A DNA stretch of 64,000 nucleotides from Ensifer sp. PDNC004 (GCF_016919405.1 NZ_CP070353.1:3162501-3226500), one strand, 5' to 3'. Numbered from the stretch's first letter, positions 5,369 through 14,650 are shown. Numbers and translations: made by a program. The notes: generated by a model not told the origin, from the sequence alone.

Positions 5369-6514
5369 TCAGTGCTGCTTTGCCTTGAGCGCGGCCAGCC
5401 TTGCCTCGATCGCCTGGTCGCGATGCAGGCGGTCGAGTTCGTCCAGCTCGGCGCTGTTGCTGTGTTCTCCGCCCGGTACCCCCGTGGCGCGGGAGACGGC
5501 GGCAGCGGCACGGGCGGCGCCGTCCACCGGGCTGGGCTTCGCCAGGCTCGAAACCTTGCTGTCGGGGAATTGGGCGATGCTGCGCTTGAGATCGGCAAGC
5601 CGCGCCTCGGCCTCGCGGCGGGTGGCCAGCACCGCCTGCAGCGCCTGCTGGCCCTCTTCGAGATCGGTGCGGGCGCCGGCGAGCGCCTTGTCCAGCGCGG
5701 CCAGCTGCGATTCCAGGTCGATCTGGCGGGCGACGCCGGCCTTGGCGAGATCCTCTCGCGCGGCGGAGATCGCGGTGCGGATCTTCTCGTCCAGCTTTTC
5801 GAGATCGGCGCGGATTTCGTCGCGGCGGCTGAGGATGCGATATTCCTCGGCGCGCGCCTGGCCGATATCGACCCGGGCCTCTTCGGCGGCCGCGTCGATT
5901 TCGCGGAGTGCCTGCTCGACGATCACGATCTTGTTGCTGCCTTCCGCCTTGTCGACGGCGGCATTGGCGAGACCGGCGATCAAGCGGCCCATGCGGGACA
6001 GGATGCCTTCATTCGTCATCATTTTCTTCTCCGTTCGGTCGGAATGCGGGGTGACGCCGATGTGGATCTGATAGCCGCCGTCCTGCGCAACGAGCTGGGC
6101 GGCGAAGATATTCAGGGTGCCGGATGTATAACCGGCGACGTCGTATGGGATCGCGACGCGACCGCGCACGGTGGCGACGGTCAGGTCCGACGGTCCCTTG
6201 ATTGCAAAAAGCTTGTCGTCCAGCGGCAGCCGGCCGACATTGGCCTGCTGTCCGCGATTTGCCGCGAAGTCACGCAATCCGAGCGTGACCATCCGTGCCG
6301 GAAGCCCGGTGCGCTCCCGGACCGTTTCGTAGGCAAGTTCATGCAACGTTACGAGGTTGGCGCCCGCCTTTTCGCCGGCGAGTTCATCGAGCATCGCCAG
6401 CATGTCGGCGTAGGCCACGAAGGTTTCTTCCAGCGCGTGTCTGGCGTCCGCGTCCGGCGCGAGGTCGTAGCACAAGATCGACGTGTGGTTGCTCTGAGCC
6501 ATGAGCAATAACAT
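5369..6514 (-). CDS. pspA: PspA/IM30-family protein with in-frame TnpB-like N-terminal fragment
   Basis: The C-terminal ~215 residues, from MTNEGILSRMG, are a PspA/IM30 coiled coil. This ESCRT-III-related protein coats damaged inner membrane. Its reading frame continues upstream without a stop for ~165 residues that resemble the N-terminal part of IS605-type TnpB: a TSILCYDLAP start, HELAYETVRERTGLPARM, and TVRGRVAIPYDVAGYTSG. The similarity ends just where the RuvC nuclease domain would begin, so no catalytic Asp is present. ATG 6514 (or 6502) opens the fused frame. A strong ribosome-binding site in front of ATG 6022/6019 could give PspA alone. A 7-bp hairpin (6515-6521 with 6529-6535) abuts ATG 6514. 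PspA identity is firm; use of the fused form is inferred. Confidence 0.8.
   Translation of the reverse strand: MLLLMAQSNHTSILCYDLAPDADARHALEETFVAYADMLAMLDELAGEKAGANLVTLHELAYETVRERTGLPARMVTLGLRDFAANRGQQANVGRLPLDDKLFAIKGPSDLTVATVRGRVAIPYDVAGYTSGTLNIFAAQLVAQDGGYQIHIGVTPHSDRTEKKMMTNEGILSRMGRLIAGLANAAVDKAEGSNKIVIVEQALREIDAAAEEARVDIGQARAEEYRILSRRDEIRADLEKLDEKIRTAISAAREDLAKAGVARQIDLESQLAALDKALAGARTDLEEGQQALQAVLATRREAEARLADLKRSIAQFPDSKVSSLAKPSPVDGAARAAAAVSRATGVPGGEHSNSAELDELDRLHRDQAIEARLAALKAKQH
6026..6032 (-). promoter_or_regulatory. Internal ribosome-binding site for PspA alone
   Basis: Read on the minus strand, GGAGAAG precedes tandem ATG codons at 6022 and 6019 with 3 and 6 nt spacing. It is much stronger than anything before ATG 6514, so the short ~215-aa PspA may be the main product. 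Confidence 0.6.
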
Positions 6515-6662
6515 AAAGCACCGCTTTCGTGCTTTCAAGGATCTGCTCAGGTTTAAGTTGCAATTTTCTTTTGCTGAACGCGCGCAACGGTCGCGGCGCC
6601 GGCAATGCGGGTTGCAGCGGCGGAGAAATGGGGCGTCGAAAGCGGACGATTGACCTGTAGGT

Positions 6663-7172
6663 TCATTCCGCCGCGTTGTTGCGCAGCCAGGTTTCCAGCG
6701 CGGCAATCACCGAGAGCCGCAGGCTCGCGCCCTTCGACAGGGCGCGGGTGAGGGACAGGTCGTCGCCGGCAAATCCCATCTCGGCCATGATGTCGTTCGC
6801 CCGCATCCGGCGGCGGTTCATGATCGTGCGGATTTCGGCGATCGTTTCGGGCAGCAGGTAACGACCGCTCGCAATCGCGGGGGGCGCTGCAAGCGGTGGA
6901 TCGATTTGAGCGCGCGGAGCAAACCCGTCCGCGGCGCCGTTGCTGCTCAGCCAATTGAGGAACGTTTCACGCTCGGCCGGGCTTGCCTTGGTCCAGGAAT
7001 TCTTGAGCTTGTCGAGGCGCGTGCGCTCGTCCTTGAGCCCTGCCGCGATAAGCGCCTTGCGCAGCGACGGGATGCGCCCGGCGATGAGATCCGCATGGAT
7101 ATCAGGGAAATCGAGCTTCAGGCGCTGCACGTCCGCGGTTTCGTCGCTCTTGGTTTTCTTCGACATGCTCAT
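6663..7172 (-). CDS. Unrecognised protein with possible C-terminal helix-turn-helix
   Basis: I do not recognise this ~169-aa protein. The N-terminal half is charged and helical (DFPDIHADLIAGRIPSLRK, KNSWTKASPAERETFL). A Pro/Ala linker (PPLAAPPA) follows, then a helical C-terminal block (LLPETIAEIRTIMNRRR and IAALETWLRNN) that could be an XRE-like DNA-binding fold. It lies upstream of the TnpB-like/pspA frame on the same strand, with a 148-nt gap. A regulatory role for the pspA-yqiJK cluster is therefore possible but unproven. ATG 7172, preceded by GCGGGA, is preferred; ATG 7196 and 7166 are alternatives. Confidence 0.6.
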   Translation of the reverse strand: MSMSKKTKSDETADVQRLKLDFPDIHADLIAGRIPSLRKALIAAGLKDERTRLDKLKNSWTKASPAERETFLNWLSSNGAADGFAPRAQIDPPLAAPPAIASGRYLLPETIAEIRTIMNRRRMRANDIMAEMGFAGDDLSLTRALSKGASLRLSVIAALETWLRNNAAE

Positions 7173-7409
7173 TCCCGCGCCGTTCGTCCGCGACATGCTC
7201 TAGCGTGCTCGGCCGCCCGGCGCGAGCGAAATAGGTCGCTATCCTCTATCCTTTGTCGGCCGACCTCGTTAGGGAACGCAGGGAGAGTAACGCGACGTTG
7301 CGTGCAGAATGCCCTTTGTCGGACATCATGCATCCAGCTTTACGCAAGTCCCTTCGCCTATCGTCACCTCAATGGCCGGGATGTGACACGGCGAATAAAG
7401 GACAATGAT

Positions 7410-7571
7410 ATGTCAAACGATATCGAGCATTACCGCGATCCATCCGATTCGATGGTTGCCCTCTATCTCGCGAACAATGACGGCGACGAACTGACCGACG
7501 TGCTGGTCGCCGCCCTTGAAGATGCCTTCCGCATCCTGAGCGACGAGATCTCCGGCGAAACGATGCATTGA
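7410..7571 (+). CDS. Small acidic protein (53 aa), unknown function
   Basis: ATG 7410 has AAAGGA 7-12 nt upstream. The 53-residue product is acidic (EHYRDPSDS, NNDGDELTD) with an amphipathic helical second half (LVAALEDAFRILSDEI) and ends GETMH. It has no signal peptide or membrane segment. It stands alone between the pspA cluster, which is divergent, and the amidase, with more than 160 nt on each side. I cannot assign a function. Codon use looks ordinary for the genome. Confidence 0.55.
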   Translation: MSNDIEHYRDPSDSMVALYLANNDGDELTDVLVAALEDAFRILSDEISGETMH

Positions 7572-7736
7572 AGCAGGGCGCGTCTCCCCGGCGAGCTACC
7601 CCTCCGGGCTGATCCACCGTCGGTTGCGAATCGGCGAGGAAACACCCTATCTTCGCCCGGTTCTAACCGGCGACGTGTCGACCTTTTCGAGAGAGCTCGG
7701 AATGCGCGTCGCTAGCGCAAGGGGTGGAGGCGCATG

Positions 7737-7823
7737 ATGACAATTTCTATCTGGCATTGGGTGGTGATTTTGCTGGTCATCGGTGTGCCCGTCTGGCTGA
7801 TCCTTCGCGCCCTGAAGCGTTGA
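7737..7823 (+). CDS. Single-span membrane micropeptide (28 aa)
   Basis: GGAGG at 7726-7730 sits 6 nt before ATG 7737 (another ATG at 7734). The product is one hydrophobic helix, starting MTISIWHWVVILLV and ending in the basic tail ILRALKR, so it would insert once in the inner membrane. The SIWHW start resembles the amphipathic entry of TatA helices, but there is no TatA domain. A GC-rich hairpin (7830-7837 with 7840-7847) follows the stop. Function unknown. Confidence 0.5.
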   Translation: MTISIWHWVVILLVIGVPVWLILRALKR

Positions 7824-7981
7824 CGCTATGCGCCCGCAGGCGGGCGCGCGGCGGCAGAGGACAAGGCTTTGCGGATCCTGTTTGGACGGCCCGATCGTCG
7901 CTCCGGCACCCTTGTCCGTAACGACTGCCGCCCCGGCCTGCTTGCAGGCCGACCGGCCGTGGCATGACCAGCGGCTGCCGC

Positions 7982-9475
7982 TCAGTTTTCCTGCAGCAAC
8001 GCTTCGGCCGAAAGAGCGACGGATAGGACGGTCGCATCGGTTCCGTTTCTCCCCACCAGCATCAGTCCAGCCGGACGCACGAGGCCCGGCATCGGCACGG
8101 TAATGGCGGTGAGATCGAACTGGTTGGCGACCTGGCAGTTGCGCAGCAGCAGACTTTCCACGCGGTCGTACTCTTTGGCGTCGTTGTCGACGCTGGCAAT
8201 CGACACGGCGGCAATCGGCGTCGTCGGCAGTGCGATGAGGTCATAGGGCGAAAGCCGCTCGTCCATGGCGAGGGTGAGCGCATGCCGGGTTTGCAGCAGG
8301 GCCGAGATCGCCGCGTCGGCCACCAAGATGCGGCGGCGAAGCGAGACCTTGACCCTGTCGTCGACGCGGGCGGTCTCGTCGCCCAGCCAGTCCGCGTGGA
8401 CGCGGCTTGCCTCTAGGCCCGCAATCGAGCCGATGCGTGTCGCTTCGCCGAGTTTCTCGATCAAGTCGTCGATCGTGCAGTCGACGATCTCAGCGCCCGC
8501 TTTCTCCAACCGGTCGAGGCTTGCGGCGAAGGCATCGGCGACTTCGGGGGAGGCGTCTTCAAACAACCGGCCGCGGGGGATGCCGATCCGTAAGCCTGCG
8601 ATCGCACGGCCGACGGGCGGTTTTGGTTGCTCGCCGGCCATCACGGCGTCAGCTGCAACGCAGTCGGCAACGGTCCGGGCGAGCGGTCCGAGCGAATCCA
8701 GAACCGGCGAGAGCGGAAAGGCGCCATCGAGCGGAATGCGGTTCGCCGTCGGCTTGAAGCCGACGATGCCGTTCAGCGCCGCAGGGATGCGGATGGAGCC
8801 GCCGGTGTCGGAGCCGATGGCGATGTCGCAGGTGCCTTCGGCCGCCGAGACGCCGGCGCCAGAGGATGAGCCACCGGGGATCAGGCTTTCGTCGGTGGCG
8901 TTGCCGGGCACGGGGTAGTGCGGATTGAGCCCGACCGCCGTGAAGGCGAATTCGGTCATATGCGTCTTGCCGATAATCACGGCGCCGGCAGCGCGCAGCC
9001 GCTGGACAACGAGCGCGTCTTCTTGGGCCGGCGGCGCATCGCGGCGAATGATGGAGCCGGCAAGCGTCGGTTCGCCGGCGACATCCAGCAGATCCTTGAT
9101 CGAAACGATCTTGCCGTCGAGCGGCCCAAGGCTATCCCCCGCCTGCCGGCGACGGTCGGCTGCGTCGGCCTCGCGGCGCGCGCTTTCCTCATAGAGACGG
9201 ACGAAAGCCTTTTCCGCGTGCCGGCGATCGTTGAGCCGGCTCAGGATCTGTTCCAGGCGGTCGCGGACGGAGACGTTGGCGGCGTGGGGCACGATGATCA
9301 CCTGTCGAATAGGGGGCCGCCATCGGCGGCAGGGGCGGGGTCGTTGCCTGGGTTCACCGAGGTCAACGACGGTCACCTTGATAGCAGCATTGTTGGCGAT
9401 TGCCATCGTGCCATTGTCGCCGCGGCCGGCGCCGACCTTCACCGAACTGTCGCCAAACCGTTCAAATAGTTTCAT
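7982..9475 (-). CDS. Amidase-signature-family amidohydrolase
   Basis: This amidase-signature enzyme hydrolyses C-N amide bonds with a Ser-cisSer-Lys triad. The Lys lies in KIVSIKDLLDVAG, the Gly/Ser-rich loop is GGSSSGAGVSAAEGT, and the nucleophile region is GSDTGGSIRIPAALNGIVGF followed by KPT. About 430 residues from SVRDRLEQIL onward match the family. The first ~65 residues from ATG 9475 do not look like a known domain, so a later GTG start near 9300 is possible. The substrate is unknown. It is divergent from the PhoD gene, and neither flank suggests a pathway. GatA is excluded because gatB/gatC are absent and the sequence is of the general amidase type. Confidence 0.82.
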   Translation of the reverse strand: MKLFERFGDSSVKVGAGRGDNGTMAIANNAAIKVTVVDLGEPRQRPRPCRRWRPPIRQVIIVPHAANVSVRDRLEQILSRLNDRRHAEKAFVRLYEESARREADAADRRRQAGDSLGPLDGKIVSIKDLLDVAGEPTLAGSIIRRDAPPAQEDALVVQRLRAAGAVIIGKTHMTEFAFTAVGLNPHYPVPGNATDESLIPGGSSSGAGVSAAEGTCDIAIGSDTGGSIRIPAALNGIVGFKPTANRIPLDGAFPLSPVLDSLGPLARTVADCVAADAVMAGEQPKPPVGRAIAGLRIGIPRGRLFEDASPEVADAFAASLDRLEKAGAEIVDCTIDDLIEKLGEATRIGSIAGLEASRVHADWLGDETARVDDRVKVSLRRRILVADAAISALLQTRHALTLAMDERLSPYDLIALPTTPIAAVSIASVDNDAKEYDRVESLLLRNCQVANQFDLTAITVPMPGLVRPAGLMLVGRNGTDATVLSVALSAEALLQEN

Positions 9476-9551
9476 GGCCCTGTTACGTCGCTGACACCCA
9501 GATGACCAAAGGTCCGGCACGCACGATGGCGCTGCCGAATCGGAGGTCTGT

Positions 9552-11114
9552 TTGGCCGATATCCTCAAGACGCTTTCAAGGCGTTCTTTCCTGCTTTCCG
9601 CCGGTGCCGCGGGCTTCGTGGCCTCATCCGGTCTCGCGACACCCTTTTATGCGCGCGGCTACGGGCGGCCGGAATTCATTCATGGCGTGCAATCGGGCGA
9701 TGTCGACACATCCTCCGGCATGATCTGGACGCGAGTGGATCGTCCGTCGAAGGTGTCGGTCGAATATTCGACCACCGAGAGCTTCTCCAATTCCTTTCGC
9801 CTTGCCGATCTGACCGCGACGCCGCAGACGGACTGTGCGGTCAAGTGCTCGCTCGATGGGTTGCTGCCGGACCAGGACATCTTCTATCGCTTCACCGCCA
9901 CGGATCTCTACGACGTGAACCGCGTCTCCGAGCCGGTCACCGGCCGGTTCCGCACGGCCCCCTTGCGCAAGCGCTCGATCCGCTTCGTCTGGTCAGGCGA
10001 TACCGCCGGGCAGGGCTGGGGCATCGACGATGTCGGCATGAAGACCTATTCGACGATGCGCCAGCACGAGCCGGACTTCTTCATTCATTCCGGCGACACG
10101 ATCTATGCGGACAACCCGATCCCCGACGAGATCAAGCTTCGCGATGGCGGCATCTGGAAGAACCGGGTGGTGACGCATGAGAAACGTGACGTGGCGCGCA
10201 CGCTGGAAGAATATCGTGGGCAATGGAAATACAATCTGCTCGATGAGCACGTGCGGCAGCTGAACGCCGTCTGCCCGACCTTCTATCAATGGGACGACCA
10301 CGAGGTGCTGAACAACTGGTCGGCCTCGACCGACCTTAGCGACGATGCGCGTTATCCCGACAAGGATATCGCCGTCTATGCCGAGCGGGCGGCACGGGCG
10401 TTCAACGAGATGACGCCGATCCGCAACGTCGCGACGCAGCCCGGCCGCATCTTCCGCAAGATCGCCTATGGTCCCATGCTCGACGTGTTTTTCGTCGACC
10501 TCAGATCCTATCGTGGCGCCAACCAGGAAGACGGCGGCGGCGCGCTGTTCGGCTGGCGACAGGTCGACTGGCTAAAGCGCGAGTTGGCTGCCTCGCGAGC
10601 CACCTGGAAAGTGATCGCCTGCGACATGCCGATCGGTCTCATCGTCTGGGACGATTACACCAACCGGCGCGGTTCGGACGCGATCGCCAATGGCGATAAT
10701 GGCGCGCCTCAAGGGCGCGAGCGCGAGTTTGCCGATCTTCTGCGCTTCATCCGCGACAACGGCATCGACAATCTCGTCTGGCTGACGGCGGACGTGCACT
10801 ACACCGCCGCGCATCACTACGATCCGGGTCGCGCCGCCTTCAAGGATTTCACGCCGTTCTGGGAGTTCGTGTCCGGGCCGCTGCATTCCGGCACCTATGG
10901 GCCGAAGGAGCTCGACATGACCTTCGGGCCGGAGGTCCGCTTCATCAAGGCGTCCGGCGGCGGCATCGACAGCAACCTGCCGCCATCGGCCGGCCTGCAG
11001 TTCTTCGGCATCGTCGATATCAACGGCCAGACGCAGCAAATGACGGTGCGGCTGATGGACCGGCAGGACCAGGAACTCTGGCGCGTGACGCTCGATCCGG
11101 CCGCAATTGCATGA
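9552..11114 (+). CDS. phoD: PhoD-like alkaline phosphatase/phosphodiesterase, Tat-exported
   Basis: This 520-aa periplasmic metallophosphoesterase has a twin-arginine signal (SRRSFLLSAGAAGFV) at about residues 9-23. The PhoD N-terminal beta domain includes HGVQSGDVDTSSGMIWTRV. The catalytic domain has WSGDTAG, FFIHSGDTIYADNP, QWDDHEVLNNW and LTADVHYTAAHHY, which supply the metal ligands. PhoD enzymes release phosphate from phosphodiesters and monoesters. The start is TTG 9552 with GGAGG 5 nt upstream; the first ATG would cut the Tat signal. The gene is monocistronic and divergent from the amidase. No Pho box was identified with confidence. Confidence 0.92.
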   Translation: MADILKTLSRRSFLLSAGAAGFVASSGLATPFYARGYGRPEFIHGVQSGDVDTSSGMIWTRVDRPSKVSVEYSTTESFSNSFRLADLTATPQTDCAVKCSLDGLLPDQDIFYRFTATDLYDVNRVSEPVTGRFRTAPLRKRSIRFVWSGDTAGQGWGIDDVGMKTYSTMRQHEPDFFIHSGDTIYADNPIPDEIKLRDGGIWKNRVVTHEKRDVARTLEEYRGQWKYNLLDEHVRQLNAVCPTFYQWDDHEVLNNWSASTDLSDDARYPDKDIAVYAERAARAFNEMTPIRNVATQPGRIFRKIAYGPMLDVFFVDLRSYRGANQEDGGGALFGWRQVDWLKRELAASRATWKVIACDMPIGLIVWDDYTNRRGSDAIANGDNGAPQGREREFADLLRFIRDNGIDNLVWLTADVHYTAAHHYDPGRAAFKDFTPFWEFVSGPLHSGTYGPKELDMTFGPEVRFIKASGGGIDSNLPPSAGLQFFGIVDINGQTQQMTVRLMDRQDQELWRVTLDPAAIA

Positions 11115-11315
11115 GGAATTCGGTTGCGGCCAACAGCTTTCCAAACGGCGTTCGCGAGACCCCTGGCGAGTGCAAACCCATGGCCTACCGGCATTTGACC
11201 ACGACGCTCATGCGTGCGCCCCCCTTTCGCAATCGCAAAAAAACCTGTATGAGCGCGACCATTGAAAAAGCGGCGTGGCCCATCGGGGCTTGCCCTGAAC
11301 CTTCCGAGACGAAAA

Positions 11316-13142
11316 ATGAGCATTCGTAACATCGCGATTATCGCGCACGTCGACCATGGGAAAACGACCCTTGTTGACGAGCTCCTGAAGCAGTCGGGCT
11401 CGTTCCGCGAAAACCAGCGCGTTGCCGAACGCGTCATGGACTCCAACGACATCGAAAAAGAACGCGGCATCACCATTCTCGCCAAGGCGACCTCGGTCGA
11501 GTGGAAGGGAACGCGCATCAACATCGTCGATACCCCCGGCCACGCCGACTTCGGCGGTGAAGTCGAGCGCATCCTGTCGATGGTGGATGGCGCCATCGTT
11601 CTCGTCGACGCTTCCGAAGGCCCGATGCCGCAGACGAAGTTCGTCGTCGGTAAGGCCTTGAAGGTCGGTCTGAAGCCGATCGTCGCCATCAACAAGATCG
11701 ACCGCCCGGATGGTCGCCACGAAGAAGTCATCAACGAAGTCTTCGACCTCTTCGCCAACCTCGACGCTTCCGACGAGCAGCTCGACTTCCCGATCCTCTA
11801 CGGTTCGGGCCGCGATGGCTGGATGAACGTCAACCCGGAAGGTCCGAAGGACCAGGGCATGGCGCCGTTGCTCGACCTGGTGCTTAAGCACGTGCCGGAG
11901 CCGACGGTTGCCGAAGGCCCGTTCCGCATGATCGGCACGATCCTTGAAGCCAACCCCTTCCTTGGCCGTATCATCACCGGCCGCGTTCACTCGGGCTCGG
12001 TCAAGCCGAACCAGGCCGTCAAGGTGCTCGGCCAGGATGGCAAGCTGCTCGAAAGCGGTCGTATCTCGAAGATCCTCGCCTTCCGCGGCATCGAGCGTCA
12101 GCCGATCGAAGAAGCGCACGCGGGCGACATCGTCGCGATCGCCGGCCTTACCAAGGGCACCGTCGCCGACACCTTCTGCGACCCGAGCGTTGCCGAAGCG
12201 CTGACCGCCCAGCCGATCGACCCGCCGACCGTTACCATGTCCTTCATCGTCAACGACTCGCCGCTCGCCGGCACCGAAGGCGACAAGGTCACGAGCCGCG
12301 TCATCCGCGATCGCCTGTTCAAGGAAGCCGAAGGCAACGTTGCGCTGAAGATCGAAGAATCCTCGGAAAAGGACTCCTTCTTCGTGTCGGGCCGCGGCGA
12401 ACTGCAGCTTGCGGTTCTGATCGAAACCATGCGCCGCGAAGGCTTCGAACTTGCCGTTTCGCGTCCGCGCGTCGTCATGCACAAGGATGACAACGGCCAG
12501 CTGCTCGAGCCGATCGAAGAAGTCGTCATCGACGTTGACGAAGAGCATTCGGGCGTCGTCGTGCAGAAGATGTCCGAGCGCAAGGCCGAAATGGTCGAGC
12601 TGCGTCCGTCCGGCGGCAACCGCGTCCGTCTGGTGTTCTTCGCTCCGACCCGCGGCCTCATCGGCTACCAGTCGGAACTTCTGACCGACACCCGCGGCAC
12701 GGCGATCATGAACCGCCTGTTCCACGCCTACCAGCCCTACAAGGGTGAGATCGGTGGTCGCGTCAACGGCGTTCTCCTGTCGAACGACGCCGGTGAATCG
12801 GTTGCCTACGCGATGTTCAACCTGGAAGACCGCGGCCCGATGATCATCGACGCCGGCGAGAAGGTCTATGCCGGCATGATCATCGGCATCCACACCCGCG
12901 ACAACGACCTCGAAGTGAACGTTCTCAAGGGCAAGAAGCTCACCAACATGCGCGCCGCCGGCAAGGACGAAGCTGTTCGCCTGACGCCGCCGATCCGCAT
13001 GACGCTTGAGCGCGCGCTCTCCTGGATCCAGGACGACGAGCTCGTCGAAGTGACGCCGAAGTCGATCCGTCTGCGCAAGCTGCACCTCGACCCGAACGAT
13101 CGCAAGCGCTTCGAAAAGGCCCGCACGGCCGGCGCTGCCTGA
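11316..13142 (+). CDS. typA: Ribosome-associated translational GTPase TypA/BipA
   Basis: This 608-aa GTPase of the EF-G family binds the 70S ribosome and helps 50S assembly and stress adaptation. G motifs are AHVDHGKTT (G1), RGITI (G2), DTPGHADF (G3) and NKID (G4). The EF-G-like domains III and V and a C-terminal TypA-specific domain (ending about GRVNGVLLSNDAGESVAYAM onward) follow. The start is ATG 11316 (MSIRNIAIIAH). An in-frame upstream extension is not conserved. The gene is monocistronic and closed by a strong terminator at 13172. Confidence 0.97.
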   Translation: MSIRNIAIIAHVDHGKTTLVDELLKQSGSFRENQRVAERVMDSNDIEKERGITILAKATSVEWKGTRINIVDTPGHADFGGEVERILSMVDGAIVLVDASEGPMPQTKFVVGKALKVGLKPIVAINKIDRPDGRHEEVINEVFDLFANLDASDEQLDFPILYGSGRDGWMNVNPEGPKDQGMAPLLDLVLKHVPEPTVAEGPFRMIGTILEANPFLGRIITGRVHSGSVKPNQAVKVLGQDGKLLESGRISKILAFRGIERQPIEEAHAGDIVAIAGLTKGTVADTFCDPSVAEALTAQPIDPPTVTMSFIVNDSPLAGTEGDKVTSRVIRDRLFKEAEGNVALKIEESSEKDSFFVSGRGELQLAVLIETMRREGFELAVSRPRVVMHKDDNGQLLEPIEEVVIDVDEEHSGVVVQKMSERKAEMVELRPSGGNRVRLVFFAPTRGLIGYQSELLTDTRGTAIMNRLFHAYQPYKGEIGGRVNGVLLSNDAGESVAYAMFNLEDRGPMIIDAGEKVYAGMIIGIHTRDNDLEVNVLKGKKLTNMRAAGKDEAVRLTPPIRMTLERALSWIQDDELVEVTPKSIRLRKLHLDPNDRKRFEKARTAGAA

Positions 13143-13171
13143 TCGATCCTGATCGATCCCATGACTTTCAG

Positions 13172-13200
13172 AAAAACCCCGGAGCGATCCGGGGTTTTTT
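13172..13200 (+). terminator. Intrinsic terminator of typA
   Basis: CCCCGGA (13177-13183) pairs with TCCGGGG (13188-13194) around a GCGA tetraloop. Five A's precede the stem and six T's follow it, 30 nt after the typA stop. Confidence 0.93.
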
Positions 13201-13350
13201 GCTGTGTGTGCCACCGATGGGCGACTTGCGGATAAAGTTAAAAAGGCGTTAACCTTCCATTGGGTGCCGTTAAAGTTGCCTGTGGGTTAACGCAGGCCGG
13301 CAACCGGGCGGGATTCCTGTTCGCCTTGTGTGTGTTTAGAGTCGCGAGTC

Positions 13351-13857
13351 ATGAAGACTGTTTCGATAGAGATTCGGCCCGGGGAGCCGCAGGAAGCGTC
13401 GGCAATTGCCGATGTGCACCGCGTTTCGTGGCTGCAGACCTATGGCGGTCTCATCCCCCATCGTCCGCTCGTTCAGATGGTCAATCGCCGCGACGAGACC
13501 TGGTGGCGCAAGGCGACCCGCGGGCCTGCCACGCTGCTCGTCGTTGACGTGGCCGGAACCATCGCCGGCTATGCAACGCTCGGCCTCAGCCGGGCCAAGG
13601 CCCTGCCGCAGGAAGGCGAGATCTACGAGATCTACCTTCGGCCGGAATACCAGGGCATCGGCCTCGGGCGTATCCTCTTCGGCGAGGCCAAGAGCCTGCT
13701 GCGTTCGCTCGGCTGCCGTGGCCTCGTCGTCTGGTGCCTCGAGGACAGCGAGCATGCCTACCAGTTCTTCCAGGGTGCCGGCGGTATCGACATCGCCGAA
13801 GGCATGGAAGATTTCGGCGACAAGCACCTGAAGAAGGTCGGCTTCGCCTGGAACTAG
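13351..13857 (+). CDS. GNAT-family N-acetyltransferase
   Basis: This ~168-aa acetyltransferase has the acetyl-CoA-binding motif A in IYLRPEYQGIGLGRILFGEA (V/I-x-x-x-x-Q-G-x-G-x). It is preceded by a beta4 strand GEIYEIYL and followed by motif B around WCLEDSEHAYQFF. The start IRPGEPQEASAIADVHRVSW is typical of GNAT N-termini. The substrate cannot be told from sequence; small-molecule or protein N-acetylation are both possible. ATG 13351 is chosen because the similarity begins there. The gene stands alone after the typA terminator. Confidence 0.85.
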   Translation: MKTVSIEIRPGEPQEASAIADVHRVSWLQTYGGLIPHRPLVQMVNRRDETWWRKATRGPATLLVVDVAGTIAGYATLGLSRAKALPQEGEIYEIYLRPEYQGIGLGRILFGEAKSLLRSLGCRGLVVWCLEDSEHAYQFFQGAGGIDIAEGMEDFGDKHLKKVGFAWN

Positions 13858-13890
13858 GCGCGATGCCTTCGCAACACTGAAATCAAAGAC

Positions 13891-14490
13891 TTATTCAGGC
13901 AGTTGGTTGTTGGGGGCGGCCGCCTTGTCGCCCCGCGTGCCGTGATAGGCGGGCTTGTCGATGCCGCAGCGGAAGGTCGGTGCCACCTCGTCGGCGATCT
14001 TGCGGGCGAGCGCATTCGGATCGGGATTGGCAAGCGCATCGACATAGCCGGCGACGCAGCCTTTGCCGTCATCCTTCTCGGCCACCTTGGAGATGACGAG
14101 CACCTGCCCTTGAAGTGCGGGAACCGAAGCGCCGGACGCGTCGGTGTTCTCGATGAACCAGCGCAGGATCGTCGCGACGGCCTTGCCATCCTTGGCAATC
14201 CGCCACTCCACGGTCGTGCCGGCGTGGTTGAACGGAATGAAACTCTCGAAAGCATCGTCGGCATAGCGTTGGTTCAGGTGACCGAACGAGACGCTCTGGC
14301 GGATGTCGGCCTCCTTGAAGCGAACGGGGTAGTCCGCATGACCGGGGCAGGTCATCAGCGCGTACATGCCCTCTTCTTCGGCGATCGTCTTGCACGTGTC
14401 GCGGCCTAAGTCGGTATAGACGCTCTCATTGGCCAAGACGGGGCCGGCGGACAAAAGCATCAGCGCCAGGCATGCAACCCTTCCGTTCAT
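13891..14490 (-). CDS. Exported protein of unknown function
   Basis: The 199-aa product has a clear signal peptide ([20 protein letters not shown], cleavage before NES) and AGGGAG as its ribosome-binding site. The mature part has three or four Cys residues ([32 protein letters not shown]) that could form disulphides in the periplasm. I do not recognise the family. It is convergent with the GNAT gene and divergent from ppa. Confidence 0.8.
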   Translation of the reverse strand: MNGRVACLALMLLSAGPVLANESVYTDLGRDTCKTIAEEEGMYALMTCPGHADYPVRFKEADIRQSVSFGHLNQRYADDAFESFIPFNHAGTTVEWRIAKDGKAVATILRWFIENTDASGASVPALQGQVLVISKVAEKDDGKGCVAGYVDALANPDPNALARKIADEVAPTFRCGIDKPAYHGTRGDKAAAPNNQLPE

Positions 14491-14650
14491 GCGAAACTCC
14501 CTCAAACGCGACTGGCAGACCCTTGGCGGTCGATCGACAGGCACGAAACGACCGGTTGAATCTGCGCTACGGACGAAAGTTATGTTGCATCGCGGCATGT
14601 TTCCCTTTATCCGACGGGCAAACTTCTCAAACCGACCCTGGAGTAGATCC

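Noticed and set aside
5369..6514. An active IS605-type transposon at the TnpB-like segment
   Set aside because: There is no RuvC domain, no TnpA gene and no end hairpins or omegaRNA-like flank. Only the N-terminal fragment remains, fused to PspA.
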